This document shows, piece after piece, positions 1 through 7,947 of a DNA stretch of 57,862 nucleotides. The notes beneath the pieces are model-generated. The model was not told where the DNA came from, ran no database searches, and saw nothing but the letters and a program-made list of their open reading frames with translations. Origin of the DNA: an uncultured Actinomyces sp. (GTDB lineage: Bacteria > Actinomycetota > Actinomycetes > Actinomycetales > Actinomycetaceae); assembly GCA_938040725.1 (NCBI GenBank), contig CALHZX010000007.1, positions 1 to 57,862 on the forward strand. The letters run 5' to 3'. The translations under genes were made by a program, and so were the position numbers. Position 1 is the stretch's first letter. Every line of letters starts with the position of its first letter.

Positions 1-2
1 TC

Positions 3-740
3 ACCCGCGCGTACGGCGGCACGTTCTTCGTGTTCTCCGACTTCATGCGCGGCGCGGTACGCCTCGCCGCCCTCATGGACCTGCCGGTCACCTACGTGTG
101 GACCCACGACTCCATCGGCGTCGGCGAAGACGGCCCGACACACCAGCCGATCGAGCACCTCGCCTCCTACCGTGCGATCCCGAACGTCGCTGTCGTGCGT
201 CCCGCTGACGCCGCTGAAACCGCCGCATCCTGGAAGGCCATCCTCGAGCAGTCCCACCCGGCAGCCATCGTCCTGTCGCGCCAGAACCTACCCAACCCCG
301 CACGCGGCGAAGGCACCGGCCTGGCCACCACCGAGGACCTGGCGCGCGGCGCCTACATCCTGGCCGACACCGAGGGCACGCCCGACGTGATCCTGCTTGC
401 CTCCGGCTCCGAGGTCTCCGTCGCCCTGCAGGCACGCGAGAATCTGGCAGCCGAGGGCGTGGCCGCCCGCGTCGTATCCGTGCCCTGCCTCGACTGGTTC
501 GAGGCCCAGGACCGCGAATACCGCGACTCCGTCCTACCCCCGTCGGTGCGCGCCCGCGTCTCTGTCGAGGCCGGCATCGCTCTGCCGTGGTACCGCTGGA
601 TCGGCGACGCCGGCCGCGCCGTCTCCATCGAGCACTTCGGCGCCTCCGCGCCGGGCGAGGCCCTCTTCAAGGAGTACGGCATCGATGCCGAGCACGTGGC
701 CGCAGCAGCGAAGGAATCCATCGAGGCCGCTCGTTCGTGA
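3..740 (+). CDS. tkt: transketolase, C-terminal part (5' end outside window)
   Basis: The reading frame is open from the first bases of the window and ends in TGA at 738-740, so only about the last 245 residues of a roughly 700-residue enzyme are present. The visible part covers the end of the pyrimidine-binding domain (the TRAYGGTFFVFSDFMR and WTHDSIGVGEDGPTHQP segments are typical of transketolase) and the C-terminal domain. Transketolase moves two-carbon units between sugar phosphates in the non-oxidative pentose phosphate pathway using thiamine diphosphate. The internal ATG at 45 is not the start. It is followed by a strong hairpin and then by zwf on the same strand. No transaldolase gene lies between them, although tkt-tal-zwf is the usual actinobacterial order. 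Confidence 0.95.
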   Translation, partial: TRAYGGTFFVFSDFMRGAVRLAALMDLPVTYVWTHDSIGVGEDGPTHQPIEHLASYRAIPNVAVVRPADAAETAASWKAILEQSHPAAIVLSRQNLPNPARGEGTGLATTEDLARGAYILADTEGTPDVILLASGSEVSVALQARENLAAEGVAARVVSVPCLDWFEAQDREYRDSVLPPSVRARVSVEAGIALPWYRWIGDAGRAVSIEHFGASAPGEALFKEYGIDAEHVAAAAKESIEAARS

Positions 741-763
741 CTTTTTAGTCAACTGAACTGAAC

Positions 764-803
764 ATAGGGCTGCTGGCGCGCGAGGGCGTGCCAGCAGCCC
801 TAT
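764..803 (+). terminator. terminator after transketolase
   Basis: A perfect 14-bp inverted repeat (764-777 pairing with 790-803) with a 12-base loop sits 23 bases after the transketolase stop. There is no long T-run, as is common in high-GC actinobacteria. It separates tkt from the zwf operon. Confidence 0.75.
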
Positions 804-906
804 TCTCATAGACATGTGTGGGTCCTCGGTCCCGTTCCGCTCATCCTACGGTTGACGCGTTCGGGCCCCGGCCTCGTCCCAATCCTTCTGCGAACGGAGA
901 CCACTC

Positions 907-2433
907 GTGACCAACGAGATCCCCACCCTACGCGATCCACAGGACCGCAGGCTTCCGCGTATCTCACCGCCCTGCGGCCTCGTCATCTTCGGTATCACCG
1001 GTGACCTCGCCCGCAAGAAGTTGCTCCCCGCGATCTACGACCTCGCAAACCGCGGTCTGCTCCACCCCGCGTTTTCGCTCACCGGCTTCGCGCGCCGCGA
1101 CTGGAGCCCTCAGGACTTCGAGGAATACGTGCGCGCATCCATCGAGGCACACACACGCACCGGTTTTAACGAGGGCACCTGGAACCAACTGCGCTCGGGA
1201 CTGCGCTTCGTCTCCGGTACCTTTGACGATCCGGAAGCCTACCGTCGCCTCGCGCAGACCGTCGCCGAACTCGACCACTCACGCGGCACCGGTGGCAACC
1301 ACGCCTTCTATCTGTCCATTCCTCCGTCGTACTTCCCAGTCGTCGCCAAGCACCTGTCGGACACCGGCCTCAACAAGCGACAGGGTCGCGAATGGCGACG
1401 CGTCATCATCGAGAAGCCCTTCGGACACGACCTTGAGTCGGCGCGCGAGCTTTCCGACGTGATCTCGCAGATCTTCGATGAGCAGGACGTCTTCCGCATT
1501 GACCACTATCTGGGCAAGGAAACGGTCCAGAACATCATGGCCATGCGCTTCGCGAATGCCATGTTCGAGCCCCTGTGGAAGGCAATCTACGTCGACTCCG
1601 TCCAGATCACGATGGCGGAGGACATTGGCATCGGCACGCGCGCTGGCTACTACGACGGCATCGGCGCAGCCCGCGACATCATCCAGAACCACCTGCTGCA
1701 GCTCATGGCGCTGACCGCCATGGAGGAACCCGTTCGCTTCACGCCCGAGGAAATCCAAGCGGAGAAGGAAAAGATTCTTTCCGCCGTACGGCTGCCCGAT
1801 GACCTGGCAGCCGACACCGCACGCGGCCAGTACGCCAGCGGTTGGCAGGGAGGAGATCGCGTACGCGGTTACCTCGAGGAGGAAGGCATTCCCGCCGACT
1901 CGACAACCGAGACCTTTGCAGCGATCAAGCTTTTCGTCGACACGCGCCGCTGGGCGGGCGTACCGTTCTACCTACGTGCAGGCAAGCGCCTCGGCAAGCG
2001 CGTCACCGAAATCGCGGTGATCTTCAAGCGCTCGGCTCACGTGCCCTTCGGTAACTCCGCCCTCAGCGAATCCGCTCAGAACGCGCTCGTTATCCGCGTC
2101 CAACCGGACGAAGGCCTCACCCTCAAGCTAGGCGCCAAGGTTCCGGGCACTTCGATGCAGGTGCGCGATGTGACCATGGACTTCGCCTACGGTCACGCGT
2201 TCACCGAGGACTCCCCCGAGGCCTACGAGCGTCTCATCCTTGACGCACTCGTCGGTTCCGCTCCCCTGTTCCCGCACCAGCACGAGGTCGAGGCCTCGTG
2301 GAAGATCCTGGACCCGATCCTGTCCTTCTGGGAGACCCAGGGTCAGCCCGAACCCTACGCTCCCGGCACCTGGGGTCCCCAATCCGCGCACGACATGCTG
2401 GCCCGCGACGGCCGTTTCTGGAGGCTCCCGTGA
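907..2433 (+). CDS. zwf: glucose-6-phosphate 1-dehydrogenase
   Basis: 508 residues, the normal length for the family. The enzyme oxidises glucose 6-phosphate to 6-phosphogluconolactone with NADP, the entry step of the oxidative pentose phosphate pathway. The N-terminal dinucleotide-binding segment (VIFGITGDLARKKLLPAIYD) and the active-site signature RIDHYLGKE at residues 197-205, with the catalytic histidine region and substrate-binding lysine, are intact. The GTG start at 907 is chosen because GGAGA lies 7 bases upstream and the protein then begins at the usual distance from the nucleotide-binding motif. The stop overlaps the opcA start by four bases (GTGA), so the two are translationally coupled. 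Confidence 0.97.
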   Translation: MTNEIPTLRDPQDRRLPRISPPCGLVIFGITGDLARKKLLPAIYDLANRGLLHPAFSLTGFARRDWSPQDFEEYVRASIEAHTRTGFNEGTWNQLRSGLRFVSGTFDDPEAYRRLAQTVAELDHSRGTGGNHAFYLSIPPSYFPVVAKHLSDTGLNKRQGREWRRVIIEKPFGHDLESARELSDVISQIFDEQDVFRIDHYLGKETVQNIMAMRFANAMFEPLWKAIYVDSVQITMAEDIGIGTRAGYYDGIGAARDIIQNHLLQLMALTAMEEPVRFTPEEIQAEKEKILSAVRLPDDLAADTARGQYASGWQGGDRVRGYLEEEGIPADSTTETFAAIKLFVDTRRWAGVPFYLRAGKRLGKRVTEIAVIFKRSAHVPFGNSALSESAQNALVIRVQPDEGLTLKLGAKVPGTSMQVRDVTMDFAYGHAFTEDSPEAYERLILDALVGSAPLFPHQHEVEASWKILDPILSFWETQGQPEPYAPGTWGPQSAHDMLARDGRFWRLP

Positions 2434-3371
2434 TCATCACCCTGAAGAACACCACGTCCGCCGAGGTCGCCTCCCGCATCGTCGAGCTGCGTGACGAGCG
2501 CGGATCGGCCGCCCTCAGCCGCGTCCTCACGCTGCTCATCTGCGTGCCCGACCTCATCGACGTCGACAACGCGATCGAGGTATCCGACGCGGTGTCACGC
2601 GAGCACCCCTGCCGCGTCATCGTCATCGTCGAGCCCGAGTCTACCGAGGGCATGGCTCGACTCAATGCCCAGATTCGCGTGGGCGACGCAGCGGGATTGT
2701 CCGACATCATCATCCTCGAGCCTCGCGGTGAGGCCGCGTCGAACATCGACTCGCTCGTCATGCCGCTTCTCCAGTCGGATACGCCGGTCGTCACGTACTG
2801 GCCGGTCGCTCCCCCGCAGAACCCGGGCGCGCACCCGCTTGGTCGTCTCGCGGTCAAGCGCATCACCGATTCGCGCGCAACCGAGTGCCCCATGGACACG
2901 CTCTCCGCGCTGTCGGCCGTCTACACCCCCGGCGATACGGATCTCGCATGGGCTGGCGTCACGCTGTGGCGGGCACTGCTCGCCGCCGTCGCAGAGGACT
3001 TTGACCGCCTGCCCACGTCGATCCGCGTCGCGGGTAACGCCACGCACCCCTCGCCTTTCCTCGTAGCCGCGTGGCTGCACCACCAGCTCGGCGTGCCCGT
3101 CGAGCGAGTCGTCGACCCCGAGGCCCTCACGATCACGGACATCACGTTCTTCTTCGACGACGACACGACCGTCTCGCTGTCGCGTAGCGCCTCCTCGTCA
3201 GTGGCGTGCCTCTCACGCCCGGGCCTCGAGGATCGGAGCGTAAACCTGGCACGCCGCTCCGTTCAGGACTCGCTCATGGAAGACCTGCGTCGTCTCGATC
3301 CGGACGTCTACTACGGAGAGCTCCTCGCCGAGGAGCTGCCGCGGCTAGCTCTGTCCACTGAAGGCGAGTGA
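2430..3371 (+). CDS. opcA: glucose-6-phosphate dehydrogenase assembly protein OpcA
   Basis: 313 residues from the GTG at 2430, which overlaps the zwf stop and has a GGAGG ribosome-binding site five bases upstream. The open frame extends further 5' into zwf, but the coupled start fits the known N-terminus of OpcA. OpcA is an actinobacterial and cyanobacterial factor needed for assembly and activity of glucose-6-phosphate dehydrogenase; it has no catalytic motif of its own. The sequence shows a central segment ending in TYWPVAPP and NPGAHPLGRLA, typical of the family. The position zwf-opcA-pgl is the conserved actinobacterial order and supports the assignment. Confidence 0.93.
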   Translation: MIITLKNTTSAEVASRIVELRDERGSAALSRVLTLLICVPDLIDVDNAIEVSDAVSREHPCRVIVIVEPESTEGMARLNAQIRVGDAAGLSDIIILEPRGEAASNIDSLVMPLLQSDTPVVTYWPVAPPQNPGAHPLGRLAVKRITDSRATECPMDTLSALSAVYTPGDTDLAWAGVTLWRALLAAVAEDFDRLPTSIRVAGNATHPSPFLVAAWLHHQLGVPVERVVDPEALTITDITFFFDDDTTVSLSRSASSSVACLSRPGLEDRSVNLARRSVQDSLMEDLRRLDPDVYYGELLAEELPRLALSTEGE

Positions 3372-3372
3372 C

Positions 3373-4116
3373 ATGGTTTCTGTTCACACGCTCGAGGTCT
3401 TTCCAACTATCGACGAGCTGAATACCGCCGTTGGTCACGCATTTTTCGCACGTCTGCGCGCGCTCATTGACGAGGCCGACGCCGATGTGCGGGTCAACGT
3501 TGCCGTTTCCGGCGGAGCTATCACCACGTCTCTTCTCCCCTCTCTGGCACCGCGTGTCGATGAGGTTGACTGGTCGCGCGTTCGTGTGTGGCTGGTCGAT
3601 GAGCGCTACGTTGCAGCCGGGGATGCGGACCGTAACGACGAGCAGGCCTGGGAAGGATTCTTTCACGCGGCCACCGGCGTGAACCTCGTGCGTATGCCGA
3701 CCGCCGACACTTGCGCACCTGGCGCTGGCTCTCTCGACAATGCAACCGCGGCGTTCACCCAGACCTGGCGCTCACTCATGGGCGATCGATCCTTCGATAT
3801 CGCGCTGATCGGAATGGGACCCGACGGGCACATCTGCTCGCTCTTCCCGGGCCGCGTCAACATAGACGAGGCCTCCCCCATTCTGGCGATCCGCAATTCC
3901 CCGAAGCCTCCGCCTGAGCGCATCACGGTGTCGATGCCCGTCATGCGTGCGTGCGGCGAGGTGTGGCTGACGACGGCGGGTTCCGCGAAGGCAGATGCCC
4001 TCGGACGAGCATTTGCGGGTGCATCGCCCCTCGACCTACCCGTCGCAGGGATCCTCTCCCCGACGACACGCATCTACTTGGACGAGGCAGCGGCCTCGCG
4101 ATTAAACCTCGCATAG
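3373..4116 (+). CDS. pgl: 6-phosphogluconolactonase
   Basis: 247 residues. It hydrolyses 6-phosphogluconolactone to 6-phosphogluconate, the step directly after Zwf. Family features are the N-terminal VAVSGGAI loop, the WLVDERYV motif with the conserved acidic and arginine residues, and the C-terminal GMGPDGHICSLFPG motif that carries the proposed catalytic histidine. The ATG at 3373 follows the opcA stop by one base and is preceded by a GAAGGCGAG ribosome-binding site inside the end of opcA, so zwf-opcA-pgl is one transcript. A hairpin terminator follows at 4137. Confidence 0.95.
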   Translation: MVSVHTLEVFPTIDELNTAVGHAFFARLRALIDEADADVRVNVAVSGGAITTSLLPSLAPRVDEVDWSRVRVWLVDERYVAAGDADRNDEQAWEGFFHAATGVNLVRMPTADTCAPGAGSLDNATAAFTQTWRSLMGDRSFDIALIGMGPDGHICSLFPGRVNIDEASPILAIRNSPKPPPERITVSMPVMRACGEVWLTTAGSAKADALGRAFAGASPLDLPVAGILSPTTRIYLDEAAASRLNLA

Positions 4117-4136
4117 AGAAACCACACCATGACGCT

Positions 4137-4172
4137 GTGGGGCCGTGTTCTGACAGAAGACGGCCCCACTTT
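4137..4172 (+). terminator. terminator of the zwf-opcA-pgl operon
   Basis: A perfect 10-bp stem (4137-4146 with 4160-4169) closes a 13-base loop and is followed by a short T-run. It lies between the convergent genes pgl and secG and may act on both strands. Confidence 0.7.
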
Positions 4173-4248
4173 CTACCGTTTCCCAGGGGTATAAAATGGC
4201 CCCCCGCTCACGAGCGGAGAGCCACAGGGTGACGTCAATGACGACAGA

Positions 4249-4539
4249 TCAGCCGCCGAACTTCGCCAGAAGAACGTATCCGATGATGCATGCCAGCCAA
4301 ATAAACAGCGTGCCCATCGTAATGCGGTTCAGGTTACGCTCAGCGACGCCGGAGGAGCCTGCCGACGAGGAAATTCCACCACCGAACATGTCCGAGAGGC
4401 CGCCGCCCTGTCCCTTGTGCATGAGGATGGTCAGGGTCAGCAGGATGCTGGTCAGGAAGATCAGCACGATCAGCACATTGTTCAGAATGGTCACGGTGGG
4501 TCCAGTTTCTATCGCAGGTCGCCCCGGCTCGGGGTACAT
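4249..4539 (-). CDS. secG: preprotein translocase subunit SecG
   Basis: 96 residues if the ATG at 4539 is used. SecG is the small non-essential membrane subunit of the SecYEG protein-export channel. Two hydrophobic helices flank a Gly/Ser-rich cytoplasmic loop containing the family signature (HKGQGGGLSDMFGGG). An alternative GTG start at 4494 would remove 15 residues and give the more usual N-terminus just before the first helix; neither start has a strong ribosome-binding site. It follows tpiA on the same strand, as in most actinobacteria, but a hairpin at 4567-4598 separates them. Confidence 0.9.
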   Translation of the reverse strand: MYPEPGRPAIETGPTVTILNNVLIVLIFLTSILLTLTILMHKGQGGGLSDMFGGGISSSAGSSGVAERNLNRITMGTLFIWLACIIGYVLLAKFGG

Positions 4540-4566
4540 ATAGCCCTATCTTAACTGAGAATGCCA

Positions 4567-4598
4567 GTGGGGCCAACCGGCACACCGGTTGGCCCCAC
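4567..4598 (-). terminator. hairpin terminator between tpiA and secG
   Basis: A perfect 14-bp inverted repeat (4567-4580 with 4585-4598) with a four-base loop lies about 60 bases after the tpiA stop. There is no T-run, so it could act as a partial terminator or as an mRNA-stabilising end. If it terminates fully, secG needs its own promoter. Confidence 0.7.
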
Positions 4599-4656
4599 CT
4601 CGCGTCCACTCCGACCCGGCTCAGGTGGCCGGCTGTCGCGGGCACACGAGCGTTGC

Positions 4657-5433
4657 TCAGGCGTAGAAGTTCGCCATGGCGGCGAAGGAGTCAGCCTTCA
4701 GCGACGCGCCACCGACGAGCCCGCCGTCGACGTCGGGCTGAGCCATGAGCTCCTTGATGTTGCCGGGCTTGGCGGAGCCGCCGTAGAGGATACGGGTGGA
4801 CTCGGCGGTCTCGGCGCCGAAGTCCTCGGCCAGGGCGGCGCGGATGGCGCCACACACTTCCTGAGCGTCCTCGGCAGATGCCGTCTCGCCGGTGCCGATG
4901 GCCCAGATGGGCTCGTAGGCGATGACAATCTTGGCGACCTCTTCGGCCTTCCAGCCAGCGAGGGCAGCGCGGATCTGGCCAAGCACGAAGTCGACGTAGG
5001 TGCCGGCCTTGCGGATCTCGAGGGCTTCGCCGCAGCACAGGATCGGGGTCATACCAGCGTCGAAGACCTTGCGGGCCTTGGCGCCGACGAGCTCGTCGGA
5101 CTCACCGTGGTACTCGCGGCGCTCGGAGTGACCCATGACCACGTAGGTGACGCCGAGCTTGGTGAGCATCTCGGTGGAGATTTCGCCTGTGTAGGCACCG
5201 TTGTCGTGGGTCGAGACGTCCTGGGCGCCGTACTTGATCTGTAGATCATCGGCGTCGACGATGGTCTGAACGGTGCGGATGTCGGTGAACGGCGGGATCA
5301 CGAGGACCTCGCACTTGGAGTAGTCGTGGCCAGCGTCGGACAGAGCCATCGCCAGGCCCTGGACGAGGTGGTTGGCCTCGAGGTGGTCGAGGTTCATCTT
5401 CCAGTTGCCGGCCATCAGGGGCGTACGTGCCAT
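4657..5433 (-). CDS. tpiA: triosephosphate isomerase
   Basis: 258 residues, full length. It interconverts dihydroxyacetone phosphate and glyceraldehyde 3-phosphate. The catalytic residues are all visible: Lys12 in GNWKMN, His102 in GHSERR and Glu174 in AYEPIWAIGTG, with the phosphate-binding YGGSAKPGN segment near the C-terminus. The gene starts three bases after the pgk stop, so gap-pgk-tpiA form one glycolytic unit, possibly split by the hairpin between gap and pgk. Confidence 0.97.
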   Translation of the reverse strand: MARTPLMAGNWKMNLDHLEANHLVQGLAMALSDAGHDYSKCEVLVIPPFTDIRTVQTIVDADDLQIKYGAQDVSTHDNGAYTGEISTEMLTKLGVTYVVMGHSERREYHGESDELVGAKARKVFDAGMTPILCCGEALEIRKAGTYVDFVLGQIRAALAGWKAEEVAKIVIAYEPIWAIGTGETASAEDAQEVCGAIRAALAEDFGAETAESTRILYGGSAKPGNIKELMAQPDVDGGLVGGASLKADSFAAMANFYA

Positions 5434-5436
5434 GAG

Positions 5437-6627
5437 TCAGTCCTCCAGAACTGCGATACCGGGCAGAACCTTGCCCTCGAGGAGCTCGAGGGAGGCGCCA
5501 CCACCAGTGGAAATGTGGGAGAAGGTGTTCTCATCGAAGCCGAGCAGGCGCACGGCTGCGGCGGAGTCGCCGCCGCCGATGACGGAGAACATGGAGCCCT
5601 TGGACAGGGCTTCGGCGACGGCGCGGGTGCCGCCGGCGAACGCGTCGAATTCGAAGACGCCCATGGGGCCGTTCCAGGCCACGGTCTTGGCGGTGGCCAG
5701 CTTGTCGGCGAAGAGCTTCGCGGACTCGGGGCCGATGTCCAGACCCATCTGGTCATCGGGAATAGCGTCGACCGTGACGACGGTCGCGGGTGCGTCGGCC
5801 GCGAACTCGGGGGCGACGATGACGTCGACGGGCAGGACGAGGTCGACGCCGCGCTCGGCGGCCTCGGCGATGTAGCCCTTGACGGTGTCGATCTGGTCTT
5901 CCTCCAGGAGGGACTTGCCCACCGAGTAGCCCTGAGCGGCGAGGAAGGTGAAGACCATGCCACCACCGATGAAGAGCATGTCGGCCTTCTTCAGCAGGTT
6001 GGCGATCACGCCGAGCTTGTCGGAGACCTTGGAGCCGCCGAGCACGACGCCGTAGGGGCGCTCGGGGTCGCCGGTCACCTTGGACAGGGACTCGATCTCC
6101 TTGAGGACGAGCAGGCCGGCGGCCGAGGGCAGCAGCTTGGCGATGTCGTAGACGGACGCCTGCTTGCGGTGGACGACGCCGAAGCCGTCGGAGACGAACG
6201 CGTCGCCGAGCTTGGCGTACTCGCGGGCGAGCTCTTCGCGCTCCTCGTCGACCTTGGAAGTCTCACGGGGATCGAAGCGGACGTTCTCGAGCAGGGCGAT
6301 CTCGCCCGCACCCAGAGCGGCGACCGTCTCGGCAGCGGAGGGGCCAACGACGTCGGAGGCCAGCGTGACCTTCACGCCGGAAAGCTCAGCGAGGCGCTTG
6401 GCGACGGGGGCCAGCGAGAAGGCGGGATCGACCTTGCCCTTGGGGCGGCCGAGGTGGGCCATGATGACGACCTTGGCACCGGCGTCGGTGAGGGTCTTAA
6501 GGGTAGGCAGCGCCGCGCGGATACGGCCGTCGTCGGTGATGACGCCGTCCTTGAGCGGAACGTTGAAGTCGGAGCGGACGAGGACGCGCTTGCCGCGCAG
6601 GTCGCCCAGGGTGGAGATAGTCCTCAC
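5437..6627 (-). CDS. pgk: phosphoglycerate kinase
   Basis: 396 residues, a normal bacterial length. It makes ATP from 1,3-bisphosphoglycerate. The N-terminal signature KRVLVRSDFNVPL, the HLGRPKG substrate loop, the GGSKVSDKLGV segment and the C-terminal GGGDSAAAV nucleotide-binding motif are intact. The GTG start at 6627 is preceded by GAAAGGA. A long frame on the opposite strand covers the gene but is a codon-usage shadow. It sits between gap (upstream) and tpiA (three bases downstream). Confidence 0.97.
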   Translation of the reverse strand: MRTISTLGDLRGKRVLVRSDFNVPLKDGVITDDGRIRAALPTLKTLTDAGAKVVIMAHLGRPKGKVDPAFSLAPVAKRLAELSGVKVTLASDVVGPSAAETVAALGAGEIALLENVRFDPRETSKVDEEREELAREYAKLGDAFVSDGFGVVHRKQASVYDIAKLLPSAAGLLVLKEIESLSKVTGDPERPYGVVLGGSKVSDKLGVIANLLKKADMLFIGGGMVFTFLAAQGYSVGKSLLEEDQIDTVKGYIAEAAERGVDLVLPVDVIVAPEFAADAPATVVTVDAIPDDQMGLDIGPESAKLFADKLATAKTVAWNGPMGVFEFDAFAGGTRAVAEALSKGSMFSVIGGGDSAAAVRLLGFDENTFSHISTGGGASLELLEGKVLPGIAVLED

Positions 6628-6664
6628 GAGGAGTCCTTTCGGTCTGAAGGCGGTGGCGATGTAC

Positions 6665-6698
6665 GAGATGCCCGTGCACGAGCGTGCACGGGCATCTC
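6665..6698 (-). terminator. hairpin between gap and pgk
   Basis: A perfect 15-bp inverted repeat (6665-6679 with 6684-6698) with a four-base loop stands alone between gap and pgk. It could reduce read-through so that gap is expressed more strongly than pgk-tpiA, or protect the gap transcript from 3' decay. Confidence 0.7.
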
Positions 6699-6734
6699 GC
6701 TGATCAGCTCATGGCTGGTGTATCAGCTGTGTGC

Positions 6735-7742
6735 TCAGGCGAGCTTGGAGCCGACGAGGGCTGTGAGGCGAACGAGAGCGTTCGAGTAGCCCCACTCGTT
6801 GTCGTACCAGGACAGGACCTTGACGAGGTTGCCGATGACCTTGGTCTCGGTGGCGTCGAAGATCGAGGTGTGCGGATCGCCCACGATGTCGGAGGACACG
6901 ATCGGGTCCTCGGTGTACTCGAGAACACCCTTGAGCTCACCCTCGGCAGCGGCCTTGACGGCAGCCTTAACGGCCTCGACGGAGACCTCCTTCTTCGCGA
7001 TGAAGGTGAGGTCGGTCAGGGAGCCGGTCGGGGTGGGAACGCGGACGGCGAGGCCATCGAACTTGCCCTCGAGCTCGGGCAGAACCAGGGCGACGGCCTG
7101 GGCAGCACCGGTCTTGGTGGGGATCATGTTCAGGGCAGCGGCGCGGGCGCGACGCAGGTCCTTGTGAGGAGCGTCGAGAACGCGCTGGTCGCCCGTGTAG
7201 GAGTGGATGGTGGTCATGATGCCGCGCTCGATGCCGAAGTTCTCCTCGAGAACCTTGGCCAGGGGGGCGAGGCAGTTGGTCGTGCAGGAGGCGTTCGACA
7301 CGATGTTCATCGTGGCGCCGTCGTACTTGTCCTCGTTCACGCCCATGACGAAGGTGCCGTCGACGTTCTTCGCGGGAGCGGAGATGACGACCTTCTTGGC
7401 ACCAGCATCCAGGTGAGCCTTGGCCTTCTCGCCGTCGGTGAAGAAGCCGGTGGACTCAACGACAACGTCAACGCCGAGCTCGCCCCAGGGCAGGTCGGCG
7501 GGGTTACGCTGCGCGAGCACCTTGATGTGCTTGCCGTTGACGACGATACCCTCGTCATCGTAGGAGACCTCGCCCTGGAAGCGACCCGTGATCGAGTCGT
7601 ACTTCAGCAGGTGAGCGAGGGTCTTGTTGTCGGTGAGGTCGTTAACGGCGACGATCTCGATGTCCGCACCCTGCTCGAGAGCGGCGCGGAAGAAGTTGCG
7701 GCCGATGCGGCCAAAGCCGTTGATGCCAACGCGGGTGGTCAC
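6735..7742 (-). CDS. gap: glyceraldehyde-3-phosphate dehydrogenase, type I
   Basis: 335 residues from the GTG at 7742, chosen because AGGAGG lies six bases upstream and the protein then begins VTTRVGINGFGRIGRN as in the family; the longer open frame adds 16 unlikely residues. The enzyme oxidises and phosphorylates glyceraldehyde 3-phosphate with NAD. The catalytic cysteine is Cys153 in SNASCTTNCLAP, and the nucleotide-binding GFGRIGR loop is intact. The gene has a long, strongly structured 5' leader (7759-7832) and heads the glycolytic run gap-pgk-tpiA. Confidence 0.97.
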   Translation of the reverse strand: MTTRVGINGFGRIGRNFFRAALEQGADIEIVAVNDLTDNKTLAHLLKYDSITGRFQGEVSYDDEGIVVNGKHIKVLAQRNPADLPWGELGVDVVVESTGFFTDGEKAKAHLDAGAKKVVISAPAKNVDGTFVMGVNEDKYDGATMNIVSNASCTTNCLAPLAKVLEENFGIERGIMTTIHSYTGDQRVLDAPHKDLRRARAAALNMIPTKTGAAQAVALVLPELEGKFDGLAVRVPTPTGSLTDLTFIAKKEVSVEAVKAAVKAAAEGELKGVLEYTEDPIVSSDIVGDPHTSIFDATETKVIGNLVKVLSWYDNEWGYSNALVRLTALVGSKLA

Positions 7743-7758
7743 TATGTTCCTCCTGCTC

Positions 7759-7832
7759 GTGCCCCACGCGGGGCACGGTTTTCGATGCAACCGGGCGTGC
7801 GGGTTGCCTGCCCGGCCCGCAGATGTCTGCGG
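7759..7832 (-). promoter_or_regulatory. structured 5' leader of gap
   Basis: Three hairpins can be drawn in the 100 bases upstream of gap: 7817-7823 with 7826-7832, 7787-7792 with 7802-7807, and 7759-7765 with 7770-7776, the last ending just upstream of the ribosome-binding site. The middle one overlaps an alternative six-bp pairing (7791-7796 with 7810-7815), so two mutually exclusive folds are possible. No known RNA family is recognised. It could control translation or stability of the gap message. Confidence 0.4.
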
Positions 7833-7848
7833 TTCCAGCAGTTCCTAA

Positions 7849-7877
7849 TCTACACCTCGTAGCGGACTCTGTCACAA
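7849..7877 (-). promoter_or_regulatory. possible gap promoter
   Basis: On the minus strand TTGTGA (7872-7877) and TGTAGA (7849-7854) are separated by 17 bases, at a sensible distance upstream of gap. Both hexamers are imperfect, so this is a weak prediction. Confidence 0.3.
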
Positions 7878-7947
7878 TCCAATTAGAAAATCTGTACGTG
7901 GGGTAATTCTCGTTCAGATCGGGACGAAGCGACAGGAAACAGGGACC

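Noticed and set aside
852..857. TTGACG as a -35 box for zwf
   Set aside because: No acceptable -10 lies at 16-18 bases downstream; that stretch is GC-rich.
4196..4543. 115-codon plus-strand frame opposite secG
   Set aside because: Antisense to secG, whose two-helix protein is clearly the real product.
5326..6789. 487-codon open frame on the plus strand opposite pgk
   Set aside because: It is fully antisense to pgk, the product is low-complexity Gly/Asp/Glu/Leu-rich, and no ribosome-binding site or family motif is seen. Shadow of GC-rich codon usage.
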